Shown: positions 50,999 through 57,076 of the stretch, in pieces
Layout: each line of letters opens with the position of its first letter
Position numbering within the stretch: position 1 is the first letter of the stretch
Assembly (NCBI GenBank): GCA_017560095.1
Contig: JAFYOU010000028.1
Location: 1-57,076 of the forward strand
From: Candidatus Gastranaerophilales bacterium
Lineage (GTDB): Bacteria; Cyanobacteriota; Vampirovibrionia; Gastranaerophilales; Gastranaerophilaceae
DNA: 57,076 nucleotides
Direction: 5' to 3'
Program-made: the position numbers and the translations under genes
The notes under the pieces: generated by a model
What the model saw: only the letters and a program-made list of their open reading frames with translations
What the model was told of the DNA's origin: nothing
Databases searched by the model: none

Positions 50999-51282
50999 AA
51001 AAATTAATCATTTTTAGTTTATTATTTATGTCTGCTCTAGCATATGAAGAAGTTCCTCTTTTGATTGATACAAGTATTATTAATGTTGAAGTTGAAAAAG
51101 ACAATAAAGATTTAATTAAAATTCAGAACATGAAAAAACTTGATAGTATGAGTCGTGCAAAAGATGAAAAAACAAATTCGCAAAAACCAAAAATCAAGCT
51201 TGATACAAGACAAATTCATCATCAAAGAACCCTTGATTATATGAATAAACGAGGAAGTGGAACAATGTTGCCAATTTTTTAA
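50995..51282 (+). CDS. small exported protein of unknown function
   Basis: 95 aa. Signal peptide KKLIIFSLLFMSALAYEE, cleavage after ALA. The mature part is short, basic and probably disordered (KNMKKLDSMSRAKDEKTNSQKPKIK region). AGGGGG precedes the ATG; ATGA overlap with tsaC. Last gene of spoIID-murJ-tsaC-95aa. Confidence 0.65.
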   Translation: MKKLIIFSLLFMSALAYEEVPLLIDTSIINVEVEKDNKDLIKIQNMKKLDSMSRAKDEKTNSQKPKIKLDTRQIHHQRTLDYMNKRGSGTMLPIF

Positions 51283-51312
51283 AATTATTATTGATTCATA
51301 AATTGTTAGAGT

Positions 51313-51318
51313 TACAAT
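51313..51318 (+). promoter_or_regulatory. -10 element of the radical SAM gene, leaderless geometry
   Basis: TACAAT ends 6 bases before the ATG at 51325; no Shine-Dalgarno. Confidence 0.5.
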
Positions 51319-51324
51319 TAAATT

Positions 51325-51960
51325 ATGGTAGAAGACAAAGAAAATCTTTTATATTTTTTAGACAATAAGCCATATATAAATATGACAAACGCATGCACAA
51401 ACGCATGTGTTTTTTGCTTGCGAAATCAAAAAGATGACGTTCAAGGAGCAAATCTTTGGCTCGGTAAAGATAATGCAACTGCAAGTGCTGTCATAGAACA
51501 AATTGAGGCAAAAAAAGATGTTATATCTAAAAGTGATGAAATTGTTTTTTGTGGATATGGTGAACCTTTAATTAAAATTAATGAAGTAGTTGAAATTTCT
51601 AGATATTTAAAAGAAAACTTCCCGAATATTAAAATAAGAATTAATACAAACGGACACGCTAATGCAATTCATAAAAGAAATGTAGCACTTGAATTAGCTC
51701 CTTATGTTGATTCTATTTCAATTAGCTTAAATGGCGAAAATGAAGAAACTTATAACAAAGTTTCAAATCCAAAAATTGAAAACGCATACGAAGAAGTAAA
51801 AAGATTTATTCGAGCTTGCGTTGAAGAAAAAATTAAAACTACAACAACTGTTGTTTCTGGGGTTCCAAATTATCCAGTAAATGTTCAACGTTGTGAAGTT
51901 GTTGCAAAATCTCTTGGAGCAAAATTTAGAGCAAGAGATTTTATTGAAAATGGTTATTAA
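51325..51960 (+). CDS. radical SAM protein, TatD-associated type
   Basis: 211 aa. The cluster motif is CTNACVFCLR (C-x3-C-x2-C, ~residue 24-31), embedded in NMTNACTNACVFCLRNQKDDV, the hallmark of the TatD-linked radical SAM family. GYGEPLIKINEVVEISRYL is the glycine-rich motif, INTNGHAN and SISLNGENEETYNKV follow. The true substrate is unknown; many relatives sit beside or are fused to a TatD nuclease, but none is adjacent here. A GC-rich structured spacer follows the stop codon. Confidence 0.88.
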   Translation: MVEDKENLLYFLDNKPYINMTNACTNACVFCLRNQKDDVQGANLWLGKDNATASAVIEQIEAKKDVISKSDEIVFCGYGEPLIKINEVVEISRYLKENFPNIKIRINTNGHANAIHKRNVALELAPYVDSISISLNGENEETYNKVSNPKIENAYEEVKRFIRACVEEKIKTTTTVVSGVPNYPVNVQRCEVVAKSLGAKFRARDFIENGY

Positions 51961-51961
51961 A

Positions 51962-52038
51962 GGCGTAAGCCGGTGCTAAATCGGCGAAGCGTTGAGCTTT
52001 GACGATAGCACCACGAGAGCGACGTGGAACGAAGTTCC
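51962..52038 (+). other. GC-rich multi-hairpin spacer between the radical SAM and acetate-CoA ligase genes
   Basis: Non-coding and much richer in GC than its surroundings. Nested stems: GGC-GTAA-GCC (51962-51971, a GNRA-type loop); GGTGCTA 51972-51978 with TAGCACC 52006-52012, extended by TCG/CGA; inside it AAGC-GTTGA-GCTT (51987-51999); CCACG 52011-52015 with CGTGG 52023-52027; GGAAC-GAA-GTTCC (52026-52038). There is no T-run, so it is not a simple terminator. It may be a structured RNA or a genomic repeat element. Confidence 0.5.
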
Positions 52039-52081
52039 CCAGGAGCTAAAAAAAATAAAATACTAGAGGAAAGGATATATA

Positions 52082-54244
52082 ATGCTAAGTAAAATTATGA
52101 AACCTAAATCAGTAGCTGTTATTGGCGCTTCAACCAAGCCAAAAACTATTGGTTCAGAATTAATGCAAAGATTAAGAGACTATAAATTTCAAGGTAATAT
52201 TTACCCAGTTAACCCAAAAGGTGGCGTAATAGAGGGATTTCAAGCTTATACTTCTGTTTTAGAAATTCCAAACGAAGTTGATTTTGCAGTTATTATTGTT
52301 CCTCAAAAATTTGTTTTAGCTGCAATTGATGAATGTAATCAAAAAGGTATTAAAGGTATTTGTATTATCTCTGCTGGATTCAAAGAATCAGGCAAAGAAG
52401 GGGCAGAAGCTGAAAAAGAATTGCTTGAAAAAGTTAAAGCTTATGGAATGAGATTAGTTGGTCCAAACTGCCTAGGTGTATTAAACACAAATCCTGATGT
52501 ATCAATGGATGCAACTTTTGCTGAATCATTACCAATTAGAGGTGATATCGGTTTTGTTTCTCAATCAGGCGCGCTTGGTGGCGGTATTTTAAATATTTTA
52601 AAAGACTTAAATGTTGGTTTTGCTCAATTTATTTCAATTGGTAACCAAGCAGATGTTAACGCTGAAACTGCAATTGAATATTGGGAAAATGATGATGATG
52701 TAAAACAAATCTTACTTTATATGGAATCAATTCAAAACCCACAAAACTTTAGAAAATTAGCAACAAGAATTTCTAAAAAGAAACCAATTGTGGCTCTTAA
52801 GGCTGGTAGAAGTGCTGCTGGTGCAAGCGCAGCTTCTTCTCACACAGGTTCACTAGCAGGAGCTGATAAAGCCGCTAATGCACTTTTAGCTCAATCAGGT
52901 GTAATTAGAGAATATTCATTAAAGAATTTATTTGCAACTGCAAAAGTTTTCTCTAACTGTCCAATTCCAAAAGGTGATAGGGTTGCAATTATTACAAATT
53001 CAGGTGGCCCTGGTATTATGGCAACTGATGCAATTTGCGAATACGGTATGCAAATCGCTCCAATTGCAGATGCTACAAAAGATAAATTAAGAAGTTTTTT
53101 ACCTGCTGCAGCTTCAGTTAAAAACCCAATCGATATGATTGCTTCAGCTCCAATTGAACACTATATGCAAACATTAGAAACCGTTATTGCTGATGATAAT
53201 GTTGATATGGTTATGGTAATTTATCTTCCATTCTTAGGCCTAAAAGACATTGATGTTGCCAAAGCTATTATGGAAATCAAAGCTAAAAATCCACAAAAAC
53301 CTGTTATTGGCGTATTTATGACAACATCTGATTTCTTTACAAAATTATCTGAAATGGATGTTAATATGCCATTTTTTATGTACGCTGAGGAAGCTGCTGA
53401 AGGTTTAAACAGATTAAATCAACAAAGAATCTGGCAAGAACGTCCAGTTGGTCAAATTCCAACTTATGAAGTTGATAGAGCAAGAGCAGAAGCTATTATT
53501 AAACAATCAATCCATGAAGGAAGAGCTCAATTAACAACTCGTGAATCAATTGATGTTCTAGAAGCATATGGAATTCGTGTTTGCAAATCTGGTTTTGCAA
53601 CAAACTTAGATGAAGTTGTTGAAATCGGAAACAAAATCGGTTATCCAGTTGTAATGAAAATGACATCAAAAACAACATCTCACAAAACTGATGTTGGCGG
53701 TGTTAGAGTTAATATTCAATCAGAAGAGCAATTAAGAGCTGAATATAATGACTTAATTGCAAAATTAACTGAAAAAGGTTTAATTGATGGTCTTGAAGGT
53801 GTTATTATTCAAGAAATGGTTAAAGGAAACCGCGAAATGGTTTGTGGTATTGCAACTGATCCACAATACGGCCCAATGATGATGTTTGGTTTGGGTGGCG
53901 TATTTATCGAAGTTATGAAAGATGTAACATTTAGAATTGCTCCTTTGACAGACATTGATGCAACCGAAATGATTAAATCAGTTAAAGCATATAAATTGTT
54001 AGAAGGTGCTCGTGGAACTACACCAGCTCAAATGGATCAAATCCAAGAAACATTATTGAGATTATCTCAATTAGTTACTGATTATCCATTTATTGATGAA
54101 TTAGACATCAACCCACTTCTAATATCTGAAAAAACCGGTGAAGGTATTGCAGTTGATGGACGTATTAAAGTTCGTCTTGAAGAAGCAATGGATAAATTAT
54201 CAGGCGGTTGTGTATGTGGTTCATGTCATGGGTGTTGCCACTAA
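52082..54244 (+). CDS. ADP-forming acetate-CoA ligase (acyl-CoA synthetase, NDP-forming)
   Basis: 720 aa, single-chain form. Residues ~1-130 are the CoA-binding domain (SVAVIGASTKPKTIGSELMQRL). Residues ~140-450 are succinyl-CoA-ligase-like, with phospho-His in AASSHTGSLAGAD (~258). Residues ~490-705 are the ATP-grasp domain (YPVVMKMTSKTTSHKTDVGGVRVNI, GLGGVFIEVMKDVTFRIAPL). The enzyme makes ATP and acetate from acetyl-CoA in fermenting cells. Unusual tail: after DKLSGG the chain ends with Cys at 710, 712, 715, 718 and 719 and a final His720. AGGAAAGGA precedes the ATG. A strong terminator follows. Confidence 0.92.
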   Translation: MLSKIMKPKSVAVIGASTKPKTIGSELMQRLRDYKFQGNIYPVNPKGGVIEGFQAYTSVLEIPNEVDFAVIIVPQKFVLAAIDECNQKGIKGICIISAGFKESGKEGAEAEKELLEKVKAYGMRLVGPNCLGVLNTNPDVSMDATFAESLPIRGDIGFVSQSGALGGGILNILKDLNVGFAQFISIGNQADVNAETAIEYWENDDDVKQILLYMESIQNPQNFRKLATRISKKKPIVALKAGRSAAGASAASSHTGSLAGADKAANALLAQSGVIREYSLKNLFATAKVFSNCPIPKGDRVAIITNSGGPGIMATDAICEYGMQIAPIADATKDKLRSFLPAAASVKNPIDMIASAPIEHYMQTLETVIADDNVDMVMVIYLPFLGLKDIDVAKAIMEIKAKNPQKPVIGVFMTTSDFFTKLSEMDVNMPFFMYAEEAAEGLNRLNQQRIWQERPVGQIPTYEVDRARAEAIIKQSIHEGRAQLTTRESIDVLEAYGIRVCKSGFATNLDEVVEIGNKIGYPVVMKMTSKTTSHKTDVGGVRVNIQSEEQLRAEYNDLIAKLTEKGLIDGLEGVIIQEMVKGNREMVCGIATDPQYGPMMMFGLGGVFIEVMKDVTFRIAPLTDIDATEMIKSVKAYKLLEGARGTTPAQMDQIQETLLRLSQLVTDYPFIDELDINPLLISEKTGEGIAVDGRIKVRLEEAMDKLSGGCVCGSCHGCCH

Positions 54245-54263
54245 TTAATTATTAACTTAATTT

Positions 54264-54290
54264 AAAACGCTCCCAATTTGGGAGCGTTTT
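54264..54290 (+). terminator. terminator after the acetate-CoA ligase gene
   Basis: AAAACGCTCCC pairs with GGGAGCGTTTT around AATTT. The galE -10 box follows after 2 bases. Confidence 0.93.
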
Positions 54291-54292
54291 GT

Positions 54293-54298
54293 TATAAT
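54293..54298 (+). promoter_or_regulatory. -10 element of galE, leaderless geometry
   Basis: TATAAT ends 6 bases before the ATG at 54305. No Shine-Dalgarno. Any -35 would lie inside the preceding terminator. Confidence 0.6.
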
Positions 54299-54304
54299 TA
54301 ATTT

Positions 54305-55285
54305 ATGACAATCTTGATTACAGGTGGGGCGGGTTATATTGGTTCGCACTGTGCTTTAGAGATATTAAAGCGCGGGTTTAAACTTGTTATTTTTGATAAC
54401 TTATCAACAGGACATTTAGAAACCATTGAAAAATTAAAAACAATTGGTGAATTTGATTTTATTCAAGGAGATTTAAAAAATAAAGAAGAAATCGATGAAG
54501 TTTTTAATAAATTTAAAATTGATATAGTGTTTCATTTTGCATCATATTCGCAGGTAAACGAAAGCATAAAAGAACCTCAAAAATATTATATAAACAATGT
54601 TCTGGGGGCGATTAATCTTTTTGACTCAATGATCGAGAATAAAGTAAAAAAAATAATTTTTTCTTCGACCGCTGCAATATATGGTGAACCTATATATGTT
54701 CCAATTGACGAAAATCATCCAACAAATCCAATTAATCCATATGGTGAAACAAAATTGCAAATTGAAAAATATTTAGACGAATATGATAAATTATATAATT
54801 TAAAAAGTGTTCGCCTTAGATATTTTAATGTAGCTGGCTCAAATGGATTTGTTGGTGAAGAACATAATCCAGAAACTCATTTAGTTCCAAATATTTTAAA
54901 AGCAAGTAAAGATGTGCCATTTTGCCTTTTTGGAAATGACTATGATACAAAAGATGGAACATGTGTAAGAGATTATATTGATATCGAAGATTTAATTGAA
55001 GCGCATTTGTTAGCGTATGATTATTTAAAAAAAGAAAACAAAACAAATTTTTTTAATTTAGGAACTTCAAAAGGGGATACCACAAAAGAAGTTTTTGATT
55101 TATGTCAAAAAATAACTAATAAAAAAATAAATATAGAAATTAAACCCAGAAGAGATGGAGACCCTGCAATTTTAGTTGCAGACAATAAAAAAGTACAAGA
55201 AATTTTGGGTTGGACACCTAAAAAAACTTTGAAAAACAGTATAAAATCCGCATATAATTATATCTTAATGTCTAATAAAAAATAA
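54305..55285 (+). CDS. galE: UDP-glucose 4-epimerase
   Basis: Interconverts UDP-glucose and UDP-galactose for surface polysaccharide. NAD-binding motif GGAGYIGSHCALEIL at residues 7-21, FDNLSTGH, the catalytic Ser in FSSTAAIYGEP (~120) and YxxxK as YGETKLQIE (~147-151). RYFNVAGSN and DGTCVRDYIDIEDL are typical GalE motifs. 326 aa is normal. Stands alone or with tspO, which has its own possible promoter 12 bases before its start. Confidence 0.93.
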   Translation: MTILITGGAGYIGSHCALEILKRGFKLVIFDNLSTGHLETIEKLKTIGEFDFIQGDLKNKEEIDEVFNKFKIDIVFHFASYSQVNESIKEPQKYYINNVLGAINLFDSMIENKVKKIIFSSTAAIYGEPIYVPIDENHPTNPINPYGETKLQIEKYLDEYDKLYNLKSVRLRYFNVAGSNGFVGEEHNPETHLVPNILKASKDVPFCLFGNDYDTKDGTCVRDYIDIEDLIEAHLLAYDYLKKENKTNFFNLGTSKGDTTKEVFDLCQKITNKKINIEIKPRRDGDPAILVADNKKVQEILGWTPKKTLKNSIKSAYNYILMSNKK

Positions 55286-55297
55286 TTTTTTCTGCAT

Positions 55298-55303
55298 TAA
55301 TAT
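55298..55303 (+). promoter_or_regulatory. candidate -10 of tspO, leaderless geometry
   Basis: TAATAT ends 6 bases before the ATG at 55310; no Shine-Dalgarno. The match to consensus is 4 of 6. Confidence 0.3.
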
Positions 55304-55309
55304 ATTCAT

Positions 55310-55696
55310 ATGTTTGATATGGATTGGTATAATTCTTTAGTTTTTCCTGCTTTTGCTCCACCTGCCTGGGTGTTTGCGCCGGTTTGGTTTGTTTTATATG
55401 TTTTAATGTTTATATCTTTGGCTTTTTATATTATTTCAGATTATACCAATAAAAAATCGGGTTATATATTTTTTGCGACTCAACTTCTTTTGAATTTACT
55501 TTGGCCTCCTGTGTTTTTTGGATTAAAAAGCATTTTAGGTGGACTAATTATTGTGGTTTTATTGGATATTTTTGTATTTTTAACTACAAAAACTTTTTGT
55601 AATTTTTCAAAATGGGCATGTGTATTTTTGATTCCATATTTTATTTGGATTTTGTATGCAACTTATTTAAATTTTCAGTATTTGTTGTTGAATTAA
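55310..55696 (+). CDS. tspO: TspO/MBR family membrane protein
   Basis: 128 aa, five membrane segments. Family motifs: LVFPAFAPPAWVFAPVWFVLYVLMFISLAFYI (the PPxWxFxPVWxxLY motif), QLLLNLLWPPVFFGLKS and LIPYFIWILYATYLNFQYLLLN at the C-terminus. Relatives bind porphyrins. It is shorter than typical TspO (150-160 aa). Convergent with the prepilin gene, 1-base gap. Confidence 0.88.
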   Translation: MFDMDWYNSLVFPAFAPPAWVFAPVWFVLYVLMFISLAFYIISDYTNKKSGYIFFATQLLLNLLWPPVFFGLKSILGGLIIVVLLDIFVFLTTKTFCNFSKWACVFLIPYFIWILYATYLNFQYLLLN

Positions 55697-55697
55697 G

Positions 55698-56876
55698 TTA
55701 ATAAAAACCCGAACTTTCTATATAGTTAAGTTCTTCTAGTGTAAAATCTTTTCCATCTTTTGCAAGTTCTTTATACTCGTCCATAGTTATTATTTTAATT
55801 TCACCATTTATAACTTGAGCATAAAGACTCATGGTTTCAATTCCTTCACTATGATGTACATCAAGATTAATTTCATAAAGGTAATTGCCGTCTTTATCTA
55901 TAGGTTTATCATCTATAGATGGTTCGCAAGAAGGATCAAAAGAGCCATCATCGAGATGTATGCAAGAACTTCTTGATAATTCAATAGCAGCATTTACTGG
56001 AACTTCTCCTACGACTGGATGATAACCATATTCATTTGCAAACTTTTCAATTAAAAGTTCTTCCAATTGTTTTTCATACTTTAAATAATCATCAATATGT
56101 TGCATTGGATTTACTGGCTCTTCTGGCTCAGGCGTTAGATCAGGTGTTGGCTCAGGTGTTGGTTCGGGTGTTGGATTTTGTGCTAAGTTTGAATTAGCAT
56201 CAAGGTTAGTGCACATATACTCATATTCAACACCATTTAGCCCAATTGGAAAATGAAATTGATCTTGATATGCTACGTTGGGTTCATCTTCTCCATTGAT
56301 ATCAACTGATATAATTCCAAGGAGTGATTTTGGCATTATGCAACCTTCAACATCAATTGTTCCTGTTGTACCTAATGATACTCCATATTTTTCCCCTGTT
56401 CCAAGAAATACTAATGCACCATCTTTAAGATAAAATGGCGGGGATTGAGAGGCTGATGTTGGAGAATTTGTTACTATTGTTTTAAATGTTCCTAGTTTAT
56501 CTGATGCGCTATATTCTTTTCTTGTTGTGGCTAAATATTTTTTAAATAGTTGTTCTGTTTTAGATAAATCTTCACTGAATGAAAAATGGTTTGAATCTTT
56601 GTTTAGAAATAGCTTATCCATTTCTCCTGTTTTTGTATTATTGATTGTTATTTGAGTCATTGTGCTATCAATTTCAGAGAATACTTTTTTTGCTAGTACC
56701 TTAAGAGCTTTTTGTTTAAATTCAGCAGGCTTTATTGTTGTTATCATAATTGTTGCAATGATGCCTAATATGGTCATTACAAGAATTGCTTCTGCCATGG
56801 TGAAAGCTTTGTTTTTTGCTTGTTTTTTTATTTTATTATTTAGTTTATTGATTGACTTGTTTTTAAACTTGCTCAT
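55698..56876 (-). CDS. type IV prepilin-like protein (N-methylation motif) with large C-terminal region
   Basis: 392 aa. A basic leader (residues 1-24, KFKNKSINKLNNKIKKQAKNKA) precedes the prepilin motif FTMAEAILVMTILGIIATI. Glu at +5 (Glu29) is kept; residue -1 is Ala24 instead of the usual Gly. The body has LGTGEKYGVSLGTTGTIDVEGC-type sequence, then a Pro/Glu/Thr linker (PTPEPTPEPTPDLTPEPEEP) and a ~140-residue C-terminal domain with a CIHLDDGSFDPSC pair of Cys. Probably a pseudopilin of a type II secretion or type IV pilus system; none of the machinery is adjacent. No Shine-Dalgarno; on the minus strand TAGACT ends 6 bases before the ATG. Confidence 0.8.
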   Translation of the reverse strand: MSKFKNKSINKLNNKIKKQAKNKAFTMAEAILVMTILGIIATIMITTIKPAEFKQKALKVLAKKVFSEIDSTMTQITINNTKTGEMDKLFLNKDSNHFSFSEDLSKTEQLFKKYLATTRKEYSASDKLGTFKTIVTNSPTSASQSPPFYLKDGALVFLGTGEKYGVSLGTTGTIDVEGCIMPKSLLGIISVDINGEDEPNVAYQDQFHFPIGLNGVEYEYMCTNLDANSNLAQNPTPEPTPEPTPDLTPEPEEPVNPMQHIDDYLKYEKQLEELLIEKFANEYGYHPVVGEVPVNAAIELSRSSCIHLDDGSFDPSCEPSIDDKPIDKDGNYLYEINLDVHHSEGIETMSLYAQVINGEIKIITMDEYKELAKDGKDFTLEELNYIESSGFY

Positions 56877-56887
56877 GACAATAGTCT

Positions 56888-56906
56888 ATAATATATATAT
56901 ATATAT
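56888..56906. repeat. TA dinucleotide run
   Basis: About nine TA repeats in the spacer between the prepilin gene and the ABC ATPase. Could vary in length by slippage, next to the prepilin promoter. Confidence 0.6.
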
Positions 56907-56923
56907 CAGAGTTACCGATAAAA

Positions 56924-56940
56924 CGCAATAAAGGATTGCG
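56924..56940. promoter_or_regulatory. CGCAAT/ATTGCG inverted repeat upstream of the ABC ATPase
   Basis: CGCAAT, AAAGG, ATTGCG: a perfect 6-bp inverted repeat, 91 bases before the ATG at 57031. Possible operator or leader hairpin. Confidence 0.35.
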
Positions 56941-57030
56941 ATTTCGTATTGGACTTTCAAAGAACCAAATAATATAATCTTTGTATTAAAAAATCGGATA
57001 AATCGACATATCACGAGCAAGAGGTGCAAT

Positions 57031-57076
57031 ATGAGCAAGATAAGCATTGAAAATCTGTCTTTTGCATATGATACGA
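57031..57076 (+). CDS. ABC transporter ATP-binding protein (start only, cut by window end)
   Basis: Fifteen codons, MSKISIENLSFAYDT, the usual first strand of an ABC ATPase (I-x-I-E-N-L-S-F-x-Y). GAGGTG lies 4 bases before the ATG. The transported substrate cannot be told from this fragment. Confidence 0.65.
   Translation, partial: MSKISIENLSFAYDT

Noticed and set aside
51325-51960. Truncated radical SAM enzyme (211 aa)
   Set aside because: The TatD-associated family is naturally short and all expected motifs are present.
1-57076. CRISPR array or phage/IS element
   Set aside because: No regularly spaced direct repeats, no cas, transposase, integrase or phage structural genes are visible. 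The only repeat-bounded insertion is the short one at the tRNA.

Overview
The window is AT-rich chromosomal DNA, densely packed with housekeeping genes. The lineage cannot be proved without a search. The best reading is an uncultured gut-type member of Candidatus Gastranaerophilales (Melainabacteria/Vampirovibrionia, the non-photosynthetic sister group of Cyanobacteria). Four things point there: very low GC; a diderm envelope gene set (MlaA-type protein, MurJ, SpoIID/LytB); a flagellar cap gene (fliD) and a prepilin with an AFTMAE cleavage motif; and several secreted-looking or orphan proteins that begin MQI/MQV followed by a short FKGG or NFG motif, which I associate with this group.

Layout. 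1-4.8 kb: GC-poor hairpins, then tig-clpP-clpX, a strong terminator, and a leuC-type dehydratase without a visible leuD. 4.8-11.2 kb: mostly minus strand, with an unusual MlaA domain joined to an alpha/beta-hydrolase domain, two orphan small proteins, and rarA divergent from a solute-binding protein. 11.2-20.5 kb: an RluB/RsuA-type pseudouridine synthase and serS, a small secreted protein, two paralogous FKGG-type proteins (one internally duplicated) that seem to have been copied together with the tail and terminator of their neighbour, yebC, and a PiT-like membrane protein. 20.5-24.2 kb: a GlcF-like iron-sulfur protein divergent from two medium-chain dehydrogenases, then tRNA-Phe(GAA) within a rearranged locus that holds a duplicated tRNA 5' piece, an inverted D-arm piece and a GC-rich structured insertion. 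24.2-28.1 kb: a coiled-coil CHAP hydrolase with an EF-hand loop, and fliD. 28.1-33.8 kb: rlmN, two small coiled-coil proteins, secD-secF and radA. 33.8-44.1 kb: a 10-kb minus-strand block with two transcription units, nrnA-yihY-nagZ and HD/OB nuclease-secreted protein-pncC-cpaE-like-cpaF-like-ribD-aroQ-thiL. 44.2-57.1 kb: a cation exchanger, an MFS sugar transporter, spoIID-murJ-tsaC, a TatD-linked radical SAM protein, an ADP-forming acetate-CoA ligase with a cysteine-rich tail, galE, tspO, a prepilin, and the first codons of an ABC ATPase.

The most striking genome-level signal is in gene starts. Roughly a third of the genes that lead transcription units have no Shine-Dalgarno sequence. Instead a -10 hexamer (TATAAT and variants) ends 6-7 bases before the ATG, the geometry expected for leaderless mRNAs. 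The other leading genes have clear AGGAG/AAAGGA sites. Two divergent gene pairs carry overlapping -10 boxes pointing in opposite directions, in start-to-start gaps of only 14 and 24 bases.
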